In this document: one piece after another, positions 42,243-50,945 of the stretch
Layout of the letters: each line of letters begins with the position of its first letter
Position numbering within the stretch: the stretch's first letter is position 1
From: Desulfuromonadales bacterium
GTDB taxonomy: Bacteria > Desulfobacterota > Desulfuromonadia > Desulfuromonadales > BM103
NCBI GenBank assembly: GCA_027065695.1
Contig: JAMONP010000067.1
Span: 1-64,000 of the forward strand
DNA: 64,000 bases
Reading direction: 5' to 3'
Made by a program: the position numbers and the translations under genes
The notes under the pieces: generated by a model
Seen by the model: only the letters and a program-made list of their open reading frames with translations
Told to the model about the DNA's origin: nothing
Databases searched by the model: none

Positions 42243-42935
42243 ATGCAGGATATTGCCAAACTTATCGCCGGATTCAGGCGTTTTCAAGGGAACTATTTCC
42301 GTGGTGACAATGAGCTGTTCACTCACCTCAAGGACGGTCAACATCCCAAAACCCTGGTGATTGGCTGTAGTGATTCCAGGGTTGACCCATCGCTTTTGAC
42401 CGGGGCTGATCCTGGGGATTTATTTGTCATTCGTAATGTCGCCAATTTGGTGCCTCCCTATGAACCGGACGCTGGTTATCATGGGGTTAGCGCAGCTCTT
42501 GAATATGCCGTTTGCCAGTTGCAGGTCGAGCATATCATCATTCTGGGTCATTCACAGTGTGGAGGGATCGCAGGGTTGATGAACAGTGATTGTGATTGCC
42601 AAGTCGGAGAGTTTATTGGTAAATGGGTCAGATTGGCAGAGCCTGCCAAGAAAAAGGTTCGTGAAGAGCTACTGGATAAATCGGATTTGTTGCAAACCCG
42701 TGCCTGCGAGCAGGCAGCAATTATGCTTTCACTGGAGAACCTGCTTACCTTTCCCTGGCTGCTGCAGCGGGTGGAGGACCATTCCCTCTTTCTGCATGGT
42801 TGGTATTTTGATATTCAACGCGGAGAATTACTCCGCTATTCGCCTGACGCTGAGGCTTATGTTCCCCTGGCCCCGGCCAACAACCATAAAATACATAGTT
42901 CACATATGCCGTTGAAATTGAAGGGAACCGTTTGA
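42243..42935 (+). CDS. can: Beta-class carbonic anhydrase
   Basis: 230 aa. VIGCSDSRVDPSLLTGADPGDLFVIRN carries zinc ligand C42 and the catalytic D44-R46 dyad, and LGHSQCGGIAGL carries H103 and C106. Length and the late EPAKKKVREELLD, RTRACEQAAIMLSLENLLTFPWL segments are standard for the bacterial beta-CA. It interconverts CO2 and bicarbonate in the cytoplasm. GGAGG lies 7 bases before ATG. The 155 bp before it show no terminator, so read-through from the antiporter gene is possible. Confidence 0.95.
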   Translation: MQDIAKLIAGFRRFQGNYFRGDNELFTHLKDGQHPKTLVIGCSDSRVDPSLLTGADPGDLFVIRNVANLVPPYEPDAGYHGVSAALEYAVCQLQVEHIIILGHSQCGGIAGLMNSDCDCQVGEFIGKWVRLAEPAKKKVREELLDKSDLLQTRACEQAAIMLSLENLLTFPWLLQRVEDHSLFLHGWYFDIQRGELLRYSPDAEAYVPLAPANNHKIHSSHMPLKLKGTV

Positions 42936-43222
42936 ATTTGGAGTTTTTGACTTTACTGGGCATTGCCATTGTCCTGGCGACACCGAGGGCAGCTCCTGGT
43001 TCCCGGCTATGGTGGTTGGGGTGTTCTTTTGTGTCCAGAGATGAGGACGGACGAAGATCATCTAGCTTCTGTATTCTTCAGCACAGCCTCTGATTAAGGT
43101 ATGGGAACAGGAGGCTGTAGATCTATCAATGAGCGAGTAGTAACTCTGGCTATTTTGACCAGGCTTCAACTCATTTGATCTCTCTCCCAGTAGATCAATT
43201 TTACAGAAAGCTCAGGAAAGTT

Positions 43223-44095
43223 ATGGCAATCGTAAATAATCTTAAGAAAATTGTCACGCACAGATATTTTGACTCATTTATAATTGTAGTCATCATCTTC
43301 GCCGGGGTACTGATCGGGGTACAGACTTACCCCGATTTATCTGCCAGATACCATAACCTGATCACAATCTTTGATACATTAATTATTCTAATATTCATCA
43401 TTGAAGCAGTGCTTAAGATTGCTTCTGAATTCCCACGACCACTTAATTATTTTAATAACTCCTGGAATGTATTTGATTTTATCATTGTTATGGGTGTCCT
43501 TCTGCCAATCGGGGGCTCATTTTTGCCAGTATTAAGACTTCTAAGAGTCTTACGGGTTTTTAGACTCATTACTACAATGCCCAAGATGAGGCTTATTGTA
43601 GGGGCTCTGTTAAAGAGCATTCCTTCCATGGTCCATATTTTTATGTTGCTTGGGATCATATTTTACATCTATGCAGTCCTGGCAACCTTTGCATTCTCAG
43701 GAAATGATCCAGTTCATTTTGAAAATTTACAAACCTCCTTGCTCACACTTTTTAGGATGGTCACTTTTGAAGACTGGACTGATGTCATGTACATCAACAT
43801 GTATGGATGCGATCAGTATGGATATGATGGCGCAAGGCTGGAATGTGTGGCTCCATCGGCATCTCCTCTTGGCGCTGCATTGTTTTTTACATCCTTTGTA
43901 TTGGTTGGTGGATTGATCGTCCTCAATTTTGCAATTGGTGTGGTCATTAACAGTATGGATGAAATGAAAGAAGAAATGGTGGATGAATATCCTGCATACA
44001 ATAAATTAGCTGAGAAAGAAAAACAGGAAAAAATCATTGAGCGCCTCAACAAAATGGATAAAAAGTTAGATGCCATCCTTGATAAAAACTCGTAA
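43223..44095 (+). CDS. Single-domain voltage-gated cation channel with Ca-type selectivity filter
   Basis: 290 aa from ATG 43223 (AGGAAAG upstream; a TTG at 43175 is less likely). Six helices: S1-S3 about 13-95, S4 LPVLRLLRVLRVFRL with gating arginines 105, 108, 111, 114, then S5, pore loop and S6 about 220-245, and a cytoplasmic coiled coil (about 250-290) as in NavBac tetramers. The filter is T181-F-E-D-W-T-D187. In NavAb it is TLESWSM and in the engineered calcium channel CavAb TLDDWSD, so acidic residues sit at all three calcium-determining positions. A turret insert of about 25 residues with two Cys follows. Probably a tetrameric Ca2+ or mixed cation channel. A 287-bp gap with nothing recognisable precedes it. 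Confidence 0.88.
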   Translation: MAIVNNLKKIVTHRYFDSFIIVVIIFAGVLIGVQTYPDLSARYHNLITIFDTLIILIFIIEAVLKIASEFPRPLNYFNNSWNVFDFIIVMGVLLPIGGSFLPVLRLLRVLRVFRLITTMPKMRLIVGALLKSIPSMVHIFMLLGIIFYIYAVLATFAFSGNDPVHFENLQTSLLTLFRMVTFEDWTDVMYINMYGCDQYGYDGARLECVAPSASPLGAALFFTSFVLVGGLIVLNFAIGVVINSMDEMKEEMVDEYPAYNKLAEKEKQEKIIERLNKMDKKLDAILDKNS

Positions 44096-44230
44096 TGATA
44101 AAATCCCCGTTCAGTTGAAGCTTGTCGATGCACTTGCAATTTTATAAAAACATTCAGGTCAAAACCCTCTGCCTGCTGATTTTCTAAGAATTGATAGCCA
44201 ACACCTCGTTGGTTCATCTCCAAAATAAAT

Positions 44231-44260
44231 GGCCACCGGGTATATCCAGTGGCCGTTTAC
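44231..44260 (-). terminator. Probable terminator of amtB
   Basis: GGCCAC and GTGGCC form a 6-bp stem, extendable across a CGGG/CCAG bulge. On the minus strand it is followed by ATTTATTTTG. It lies 24-53 bp past the amtB stop. Confidence 0.5.
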
Positions 44261-44283
44261 AGTTCAACTATTTACAAGAATCG

Positions 44284-45498
44284 TCAGGAAACTTTATCTT
44301 CCGGGTAAGCAGTAATATGGTGGATCGAAAGGTCTGAGCCATAAAACTCAGATTCTTCATCAAGGCGGAAGCCAAAGACTTTAATGATAACACTGTAGAC
44401 GATAAAGCTGGTGCTCAGGGCGTATATTATGGCGAGCATGCTGCCGACCAATTGTGACATGAAGCTGACACCGCCAAGACCGCCGAGACTGGTGTAGCCG
44501 AAGATCCCGGCTGAGATGCCGCCCCAGGTGCCGATGATGCCGTGTAGTGGCCAAACACCGAGAACGTCATCAATCTTGAGCTTTTCCTGTTCCCACTGGA
44601 AGCCATAAACAAAGATCAGGGCGGCGATGCCGCCAATCAGAAAGGCGGCAAAAGGGTGAACCAGGTCGGATCCGGCGCAGATAGCAATCAGGCCAGCCAA
44701 GGCACCGTTGTGGGCAAAACCAGGATCGCATTTGGTAGCAACTACGGCAAAGATAACGCCACCAACCATGGCCATAAGAGAGTTGACAGCTACCAGCCCT
44801 GAGATACCGTCAAGATTCTGGGCACTCATAACATTAAAACCAAACCAGCCAATGGCCAGTATCCAGCTGCCGAGAGCCAGGAACGGGATATTGCTGACAG
44901 GAATAGCATGGCTCTTGCCTCGTACCCAGCGACCCGCACGAGGGCCAAGCAGCAGTACGGCGGGCAGGGCCATCCATCCGCCCATGGAGTGGACAACCAC
45001 ACTGCCGGCAAAATCATGGAATGGCGCGCCGAAGGTGCTGGTAAACCAGTCCTGTAGCCCTGAGCTGTTTTGCCCCCAGATCAACGATTCAAAAAACGGG
45101 TAGGTGAGACCAGCAAAGATTGCTCCAGCCAGGACTTGTGGCCAGAAGCGGGTTCGTTCCGCGATGCCGCCTGAGATGATCGCTGGAATGCAGGCAGCAA
45201 AGCAGAGAAGGAAGAAGAACCGCACCAGCTCATAGCCTTGATTCGAGCCGAGCAGGTCTTCTGCAGAAACAAAAAAGTGGATACCGTATGCTATCGGGTA
45301 GCCGATCAGAAAGTAGACAACAGTCGAAACAGACCAGTCAGTGAGGATCTTGACCAAGGCGTTTGTCTGGTTTTTCTTACGGACAGTGCCGAGTTCCAGG
45401 AAGGCAAAGCCAGCGTGCATGGCAAAGACCATGACAGCGCCGAGCATCAAAAACAGGACGTCACCGGAATTGGTTAGAGATTGAACCGCAGAATCCAT
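44284..45498 (-). CDS. amtB: Ammonium transporter, Amt/Mep/Rh family
   Basis: 404 aa, eleven helices. MVFAMHAGFAFLELGTVRKKNQTN near residue 18, DFAGSVVVHSMGGWMALPAVLLLGPR near 150 (the D and first H of the His pair), ALGSWILAIGWFGFNVMSAQ near 195 and VWPLHGIIGTWGGISAGIFG near 305 (second His) are Amt signatures. It conducts ammonium across the inner membrane. Unlike most amtB genes it has no glnK beside it and lacks an obvious signal peptide. A possible sigma-54 promoter (45566-45581) would fit nitrogen control. Confidence 0.95.
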   Translation of the reverse strand: MDSAVQSLTNSGDVLFLMLGAVMVFAMHAGFAFLELGTVRKKNQTNALVKILTDWSVSTVVYFLIGYPIAYGIHFFVSAEDLLGSNQGYELVRFFFLLCFAACIPAIISGGIAERTRFWPQVLAGAIFAGLTYPFFESLIWGQNSSGLQDWFTSTFGAPFHDFAGSVVVHSMGGWMALPAVLLLGPRAGRWVRGKSHAIPVSNIPFLALGSWILAIGWFGFNVMSAQNLDGISGLVAVNSLMAMVGGVIFAVVATKCDPGFAHNGALAGLIAICAGSDLVHPFAAFLIGGIAALIFVYGFQWEQEKLKIDDVLGVWPLHGIIGTWGGISAGIFGYTSLGGLGGVSFMSQLVGSMLAIIYALSTSFIVYSVIIKVFGFRLDEESEFYGSDLSIHHITAYPEDKVS

Positions 45499-45565
45499 GA
45501 ATGAAGATCTCCTCGTCTTTTACTCTTTTCCCCAGACACTATTGTCCGAGCAACCCTGTTAGCTA

Positions 45566-45581
45566 TACAAGACTTGTGCCG
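45566..45581 (-). promoter_or_regulatory. Possible sigma-54 promoter of amtB
   Basis: On the minus strand CGGCACAAGTCTTGTA resembles TGGCAC-N5-TTGCA: the GG and the G of the -12 element are exactly ten bases apart, but the -12 reads GT instead of GC. It would give a leader of about 55 nt. Confidence 0.4.
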
Positions 45582-45642
45582 AAAATAAAGCCTATAATTG
45601 TAGGCTGTTGCATGACGGGTATGTTTTTTGTAGTTAAGCTAT

Positions 45643-45659
45643 TGCCTGTTTAACAGGCA
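45643..45659. promoter_or_regulatory. 17-bp perfect palindrome between divergent amtB and EI24 genes
   Basis: TGCCTGTTTAACAGGCA is perfectly palindromic around a central T. It lies about 80 bp upstream of the possible amtB promoter and 116 bp before the EI24 gene, a location and size that suit an operator. The protein that might bind it is unknown. Confidence 0.45.
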
Positions 45660-45774
45660 GTAGTGTCTGTAATTTAGGCAGATTGAAGAAGTTGGACCGG
45701 AGATAATGCGGGGCTGTTGGCCGTCAGAGTGAAAATGTGGTAGTTTGAAGCAATAATATTGATGAGGTGTTTTA

Positions 45775-46551
45775 ATGAATGTACAGGCACAAAGAAACTT
45801 CGTAGTTAATTTTTCCCGGGGATTTTTTGCCCCGTTTCGCAGTGTCAGAATCTTACGTCACAATCCGCGACTTATCCAGTACATCGTGATTCCTTTTCTG
45901 ATCAATACCCTGGTCTTTTCCGGGGTGGTGTACCTCGGCCTGGATTTTTTCAGCAGTAAGGTTGTCGAATATATCCCCATGGGAGATGCCTGGTACGGGT
46001 TTGTACTCTACTGGCTCTTCTGGGTTATTGCTGTACTGCTGACGACTGTACTGGTTTTCTTCAGTTTTACAGTGGTAGGCAACCTGTTGGCATCACCGTT
46101 CAATGATCTATTGTCAGAACGCACTGAAGAGGTTTTGAGCGGCGACGTCAATGATGAACCGTTTGCGCTGGGTCGTTTTTTTCGGGACGCCTGGCAAACC
46201 CTCTTGATGGAAGCGAAAAAAATGTCAATTTTCGTTGTGGTTATGGTGCTGATACTTCCCCTTAACCTGCTCCCTGGAATTGGCAACAGCATTTATACGG
46301 TCCTGGCGGTGTGCCTAACCTTGTTTTTTCTCTGCTTTGAATACCTGGGGTTTGTTCTGGTACGCAAACGCCAGTTTTTCAGAGAGCAGAAAAATTATAT
46401 TTTAGCGCGGAAATTTCTCATGTTTGGCTTCTCCTGCGGTGTCATGGCGATTCTAGCCATCCCTTTCTTCCAACTCTTCTGTATCCCTCTCGCCGTGATC
46501 GGTGCAACTCGTCTCTGGTGTGAAGAAGAAGGCCGATGGCTCGGTGAATAA
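45775..46551 (+). CDS. EI24 domain membrane protein (CysZ-like)
   Basis: 258 aa with four to five long hydrophobic segments (about 33-55, 75-105, 150-185, 215-240). NFSRGFFAPFRSVRILRHNPRLIQYIVIPFLINT at the start and FTVVGNLLASPFNDLLSERTEEVLSG near residue 97 are typical of the EI24/CysZ superfamily. CysZ imports sulfate; most EI24 proteins are uncharacterised. Its stop overlaps the GTG start of the next gene by 8 bp, so the two are coupled. Confidence 0.82.
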   Translation: MNVQAQRNFVVNFSRGFFAPFRSVRILRHNPRLIQYIVIPFLINTLVFSGVVYLGLDFFSSKVVEYIPMGDAWYGFVLYWLFWVIAVLLTTVLVFFSFTVVGNLLASPFNDLLSERTEEVLSGDVNDEPFALGRFFRDAWQTLLMEAKKMSIFVVVMVLILPLNLLPGIGNSIYTVLAVCLTLFFLCFEYLGFVLVRKRQFFREQKNYILARKFLMFGFSCGVMAILAIPFFQLFCIPLAVIGATRLWCEEEGRWLGE

Positions 46552-47800
46552 TTTTCTTTGTTACTGTAGACTCTGTAGTGCCCTGCTACTGCTGTTTGTA
46601 GCTTTAGTGACACCAGCTACAAGCATGGCTTCGACAAATTCTGAGATTCAGAAAGCAATTAACCTGCTGAATCAGAAAGAGTATGTCCAGGCCATTGATC
46701 TTCTCCATGACCTTGAAGCCAGAGTCCTTAATCCCGATCAGCTATCATACCTGCTCGCCGTCGCCTACCTCAATAGAGGCTATCAGTTACTTTCTTCCCG
46801 CGACTTTTCTGCAGCACGCGAGGCCTTTCTCGATGGCCGTCAATATAACGAAGGGGATATTCGCCTTTGGCGAGGTGAGGCGATGACTTGGTTCAAGCAA
46901 GGCCAGTATGCTGTTGCGGCATCTCTGCTTGATCAGGCGCTTGGTATTGCTCCACAAAACGCGGACCTTTACCATTTCCTGGGTAAAGCCTATTATGCCG
47001 ATGGTCGTATGGCTGAGGCTCTGGATGCCCTGACACGATCAAATGAACTTGGCGGTGGTGCAGATGTTGCCAAACTTATTGATAAGGTAAAACGTGAGTG
47101 GCTGCTCGAACAGGAGATGGCTCAGGAGGTTCGTGGACATTTCCAGCTTTCTTTTGTTGATGGTGAACATACTGCCGATTTGTCCACAACTATTTTGGAA
47201 ACACTAGAAGACGCGTATACAGAGCTAGGGTCTGACCTGAATTACTACCCTGATGTCAGGGTACCGGTATTACTTTACACTCGTAGAGACTTTTCTGCAG
47301 TGACCCGTTCCCCTGATTGGGCCGGAGCCGTCTATGACGGCAAAATCCGTCTGCCTGTCGGCGGTATGCAGCAGATGAACGATCAACTGGTGGCACTTCT
47401 TTATCATGAATATTCTCATGTTCTGCTACATTTTATGACAAATCGACAGATCCCGGTCTGGCTTAATGAAGGTCTGTCTGAATTGGCTGGCCGACAGACC
47501 TACTCACCACCTCTGGTGCATTTGCAAAAAGCCTTTGAGGCAAATACCTTGCTTAATTGGGACGATCTTGCAGGACCTTTTACCATGTTTGCCCGCAGCA
47601 AAGTTCCTCTGGCCTATGAGCAAAGCTACTCGTTGGTTCGTTTTATGGTTGATAGATTCGGATGGCATGAGATGGTGAAACTATTGAAATTGCTTGGTGA
47701 ACGACAAGGGTGGAAAACAGCCATCTCTACTGTTTATCAGGACTATGGCTTGAACTGGCCCACCATTCTAATAGAATGGCAGGCCAGTCTGAATCAATAG
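46544..47800 (+). CDS. TPR-containing exported metallopeptidase (peptidase MA-like)
   Basis: 418 aa from GTG 46544, which overlaps the EI24 stop (GTGAATAA); the frame runs further upstream only inside that gene. Residues 1-29 form a signal peptide (CYCRLCSALLLLFVALVTPATSMA). TPR-like helices span about 35-190 (NQKEYVQAIDLLHDLE, KQGQYAVAASLLDQALG, DGRMAEALDALTRS). The peptidase part has H288-E-Y-S-H292 (LLYHEYSHVLLHF) followed by VWLNEGLSELAG with the third zinc ligand Glu, the gluzincin arrangement. It acts in the periplasm or outside. Substrate unknown. Confidence 0.85.
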   Translation: MNNFLCYCRLCSALLLLFVALVTPATSMASTNSEIQKAINLLNQKEYVQAIDLLHDLEARVLNPDQLSYLLAVAYLNRGYQLLSSRDFSAAREAFLDGRQYNEGDIRLWRGEAMTWFKQGQYAVAASLLDQALGIAPQNADLYHFLGKAYYADGRMAEALDALTRSNELGGGADVAKLIDKVKREWLLEQEMAQEVRGHFQLSFVDGEHTADLSTTILETLEDAYTELGSDLNYYPDVRVPVLLYTRRDFSAVTRSPDWAGAVYDGKIRLPVGGMQQMNDQLVALLYHEYSHVLLHFMTNRQIPVWLNEGLSELAGRQTYSPPLVHLQKAFEANTLLNWDDLAGPFTMFARSKVPLAYEQSYSLVRFMVDRFGWHEMVKLLKLLGERQGWKTAISTVYQDYGLNWPTILIEWQASLNQ

Positions 47801-47810
47801 GGGGTATTGG

Positions 47811-48347
47811 CTATTCTGCTTTTTCTTCTTCTTGAAGGTCTTCTTGGGGAGTTTCTGCATTTCTGGTTTGCTCGGTTTCTTCTTCAAGGGCTGCCGAGTT
47901 GGCTTTTAACTCGTCAAGCCTCCCTAGAAGTTCCTTAACTTCAGCCAGATTCATAATGTTCTTTTTGCCAGCTTCACGTAAATCATCAATTAATTTACCA
48001 AGATCAGCATGAGCTACACTGATCTTTTTGTGCAATGCCGACAGGTCAATTTTCATTTGTACCAACTTTTTGTATTTAACCGCCTTAAAGGCTGCTGCAT
48101 TCCAGGCGTGCTTGGTGCTACCCCAGATCTTCTCAGAGGTTTCCTTAATATTTTCGGTAGTTTCCTTCAGACGATCGGCCTGCTCAGGCTGTTGGTCTTC
48201 ACTGCTTTCTTCTGAGTTTTCGCTGGTTTCGTTCAGATCATTGACCTGCTCAGGTGGTTGGCCTTCATGGCCTCGCTCTGTTGCTTCGGTTTCTGTTGCT
48301 TCGGTTTCAGCTGTTGGCTGATCCTGTGGTTTTTCCTGGTCAGTCAT
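47811..48347 (-). CDS. Acidic coiled-coil protein of unknown function
   Basis: 178 aa with AGGAG six bases before ATG. Residues 1-75 are strongly acidic, Glu/Thr/Gln-rich and repetitive (TEATETEATE, QQPEQADRLKETTENIKETSE), probably disordered. Residues 76-110 are amphipathic (TKHAWNAAAFKAVKYKKLVQ), and 110-165 form a helical coiled coil (LHKKISVAHADLGKLIDDLR). No signal peptide or membrane helix is seen. A cytoplasmic structural or stress role is conceivable, but no family is recognised. Convergent with the metallopeptidase gene, 10 bp apart. Confidence 0.65.
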   Translation of the reverse strand: MTDQEKPQDQPTAETEATETEATERGHEGQPPEQVNDLNETSENSEESSEDQQPEQADRLKETTENIKETSEKIWGSTKHAWNAAAFKAVKYKKLVQMKIDLSALHKKISVAHADLGKLIDDLREAGKKNIMNLAEVKELLGRLDELKANSAALEEETEQTRNAETPQEDLQEEEKAE

Positions 48348-48522
48348 GGCTCGCTCCTGTTCCCTAAGGTAATAGTATTTCTATAAATTTATGATATCAG
48401 TTTTAAAGGCACCGTCAAGAAATCATCACTGAAGATGAGAGCATTTTTGATATAATTACTTACTTGCTCCTAATAATACGATCGTCTACACTACGTAAGT
48501 TTGGCATTCAAGGAGGAAAAAT

Positions 48523-49473
48523 ATGGCTTCAGCTGAAAGAGGACAGACCAAGTATCAGGTCAATTTGCGGCGTTATTTACGCGAAAGTGGTGTTGATCGC
48601 GATCTTATACGAATTATTTGCGAAATAGCTAATGCATCAAAATACATAATCAACGCAATCCGTACTGGCGATCTCGGTGTTGCCGGGACATCCAATCTTT
48701 ATGGTGAACAGCAGCTTGCACTTGATGTGCTGTCGGATCGTATTATTCAGAAGCGCTTGATGTTTTCCGGTGTTGTCGCCAAGATGGCTTCGGAAGAGGT
48801 TGATGAGATCGTAGAGGTAACAGTTCCGACCAACGGTCGTTATTCCGTTGCCTTCGATCCACTCGACGGGTCTTCGCTTGTTGATGTTAATCTTGCCGTC
48901 GGAACTATTGTCTCGATTTACGAGGGGGATAATTTGCTGCAACCTGGCCGTAACCAGGCCGCTTCCCTTTATGTTCTATACGGTCCACGCACGACTATGG
49001 TGGTCTCAACTGGAAACGGTGTGCATGAGTTTGCCATGAACCAACTGATGGAATTTGATCTGGTTCAGGAAAATATCACGTTGGAAGGTCCGGCCAGGAT
49101 TTATGCGCCAGGAGGTTTGCGCAGTAAGTATACAGAAGGGACAGAGAAATTTGTCCGTTCTCTCGAAGCAAGTGGCACGAAATTACGATATTCAGGTGGT
49201 TTTGTTCCAGATATCAACCAGGTTCTGATTAAACGTGGTGGTGTCTTCATGTATCCGCACCTTAATGGCTTACCGTCAGGTAAATTGCGCCTCCTTTATG
49301 AGTTGAATCCCATGGCCTACCTGGTCGAACAAGCCGGTGGGGCTGCTTCGAATGGCAAACAGAGAATTCTTGATATTGAACCTGAGGGTCTTGATCATTG
49401 TGCACCTGTTTTTATCGGCACTCAGGAGTCAGTTGCTTTGGCGGAACAGTTTATTCGTGAGCAAGAGGGTTGA
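48523..49473 (+). CDS. fbp: Fructose-1,6-bisphosphatase class I
   Basis: 316 aa. AGTSNLYGEQQLALDVLSD near residue 52, MASEEVDEIVEV near 87, YSVAFDPLDGSSLVDVNLAVGTI near 107 (metal-binding DPLDGSS) and GGVFMYPHLNGLPSGKLRLLYELNPMAYLVEQAGG near 245 (substrate site) identify class I FBPase. It performs the committed step of gluconeogenesis, consistent with growth on acetate-like substrates via the TCA block that follows. AAGGAGG stands 7 bases before ATG. A strong terminator follows. Confidence 0.96.
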   Translation: MASAERGQTKYQVNLRRYLRESGVDRDLIRIICEIANASKYIINAIRTGDLGVAGTSNLYGEQQLALDVLSDRIIQKRLMFSGVVAKMASEEVDEIVEVTVPTNGRYSVAFDPLDGSSLVDVNLAVGTIVSIYEGDNLLQPGRNQAASLYVLYGPRTTMVVSTGNGVHEFAMNQLMEFDLVQENITLEGPARIYAPGGLRSKYTEGTEKFVRSLEASGTKLRYSGGFVPDINQVLIKRGGVFMYPHLNGLPSGKLRLLYELNPMAYLVEQAGGAASNGKQRILDIEPEGLDHCAPVFIGTQESVALAEQFIREQEG

Positions 49474-49500
49474 CAGGTGTCAGTTTAGAAGTAAAGGAAA

Positions 49501-49531
49501 AGCCCGGCAGATGATCTGCCGGGCTTTTTTT
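49501..49531 (+). terminator. Terminator after fbp (also able to serve korC side)
   Basis: AGCCCGGCAGAT and ATCTGCCGGGCT pair almost perfectly (12 bp minus loop), followed by a run of seven T. It lies 27 bp past the fbp stop and 22 bp from the korC stop. Confidence 0.9.
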
Positions 49532-49552
49532 AGGTACTTTGTCGAGGTTGGC

Positions 49553-50101
49553 CTAGTTGACCAACGCCTTACCTTTTTCATAGCCCAAATTGTAGGCTTT
49601 CTTGTTGAGATCTTTGAATGCAGGTGGAACACGCCGGACAACGGCCTCTTCGCCCGCTTCTCTTGAAACAACGCCAGTCATGCCGATAACGGCGGACAAT
49701 GCGATAACGTTGGCGACGATCTCACGGCCAATGTCTTCTTTGGCCATACGCATAATCGGTAGACGATAGACTGTGAAATCACCTTTGGGAGCCGTTTTGA
49801 CGAAATCAGCGTCAATCAGTAACAGACCACCCTTCTTGATGCCGACGGCGTACTTGTCAGCTGCTTCCTGGGTCATAGCCAGGCAGGTGTCGACGATTGT
49901 CGCCTTTGGATAATCGATGGGGGCATCAGAGATGATGACCTCGGACTTGGAAGCACCACCGCGAGCCTCAGGGCCGTAGCTCTGGGACTGCAGGGCATGC
50001 TTGCCCTCAATAATTGCTGCTGCTTCGGCAAGAATAATACCGGCTGTGATCAGACCTTGACCACCGGCGCCGGAAAACCGAATCTCATAACGTTCTGCCA
50101 T
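49553..50101 (-). CDS. korC: 2-oxoacid:ferredoxin oxidoreductase gamma subunit (2-oxoglutarate type)
   Basis: 182 aa. IRFSGAGGQGLITAGIILAEAA at the start is the gamma-subunit signature of 2-oxoacid:acceptor oxidoreductases, followed by ALQSQSYGPEARGGASKSEVIIS, which contacts the other subunits. Last gene of the korDABC operon, 25 bp after korB, with GGAGATTGAACC before its ATG. With KorA and KorB it oxidatively decarboxylates 2-oxoglutarate to succinyl-CoA and reduces ferredoxin. This replaces the NAD-linked dehydrogenase in anaerobes of this group. Confidence 0.93.
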   Translation of the reverse strand: MAERYEIRFSGAGGQGLITAGIILAEAAAIIEGKHALQSQSYGPEARGGASKSEVIISDAPIDYPKATIVDTCLAMTQEAADKYAVGIKKGGLLLIDADFVKTAPKGDFTVYRLPIMRMAKEDIGREIVANVIALSAVIGMTGVVSREAGEEAVVRRVPPAFKDLNKKAYNLGYEKGKALVN

Positions 50102-50126
50102 GGTTCAATCTCCTTTTTACAAGTGA

Positions 50127-50945
50127 TCAGGCGTTTTGCGCCTTTTTCGTTAATGCCTCATATTGTTCGCAGTACTCTGGCAGCTCAGTATCATGATAGA
50201 GAACACCAGTCAGGAACTTGCCTTCGAGCTGCTCCGGGGTCATCTTGGCTGCAGCTTTAACCGGAACTGCGTTATCCTTGAGTCGCTTCATCATATCGAT
50301 AACGGAGCGGAATTTGTTGCGCCGACCATAACTGGTCGGGCAGTCGTCCAGAACCTCTATGATTGCCATGCCTTTGTGCTTGATACCCTGAGTGATCAGC
50401 TTGTCGATTTGACGCGGATGCATTGCCGTGGTGCGGGCAACAAAAGTTGCGCCTGCGCCAATGGCCAGCTTGCTGATATCAAAAACCGGGTCCGGGTTGC
50501 CATAAGGCGTGGTGGATGCCAGCATACCTGTAGGGGTGCATGGTGAGAACTGACCACCGGTCATCCCATATATGTAGTTATTCATGATCACATATGTCAG
50601 GTCGATATTACGACGACAGGCATGGATGAAGTGGTTGCCGCCAATCGCGGTACCGTCACCATCACCACCGACACAGATTACGTTCATTCCCGGTTTGGCC
50701 ATTTTGACGCCGGTTGCAAATGCAGCAGCACGACCATGGGCGGTGTGCAGCGTGCAGGCATCGAGGTAGCCAGGCAGACGACTTGCGCAGCCGATGCCGG
50801 AAACAATAGCGGTGTTTTTGCGATCAAGTTCGCAGGTATCCATGGCCCGGATCAGGCCTTTCATGACAATGCCATGGCCGCAACCTGGGCACCAGATGTG
50901 CGGGAGCTTGCCGGGGCGGATTGAGCTTTCATAATCGTAAGCCAT
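50127..50945 (-). CDS. korB: 2-oxoglutarate:ferredoxin oxidoreductase beta subunit
   Basis: 272 aa. HIWCPGCGHGIVMKGLIRAM near residue 16 and CVGGDGDGTAIGGNHFIHACRRN with VIMNNYIYGMTGGQFSPCTPTG (GDGD...NN thiamine diphosphate-magnesium motif) identify the TPP-binding subunit. LPGYLDACTLHTAHGRAAAFATGVKMAKPG is the typical pre-motif. Start and korA stop share a base (TAATG), so translation is coupled. The 2-oxoglutarate assignment rests on operon content and similarity of type. Confidence 0.94.
   Translation of the reverse strand: MAYDYESSIRPGKLPHIWCPGCGHGIVMKGLIRAMDTCELDRKNTAIVSGIGCASRLPGYLDACTLHTAHGRAAAFATGVKMAKPGMNVICVGGDGDGTAIGGNHFIHACRRNIDLTYVIMNNYIYGMTGGQFSPCTPTGMLASTTPYGNPDPVFDISKLAIGAGATFVARTTAMHPRQIDKLITQGIKHKGMAIIEVLDDCPTSYGRRNKFRSVIDMMKRLKDNAVPVKAAAKMTPEQLEGKFLTGVLYHDTELPEYCEQYEALTKKAQNA

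Noticed and set aside
42936-43100. Hydrophobic frame after the carbonic anhydrase (LEFLTLLGIAIVLATP)
   Set aside because: It begins only with TTG codons, lacks a ribosome site and degenerates into Arg/Ser-rich sequence; at most a decayed gene start.
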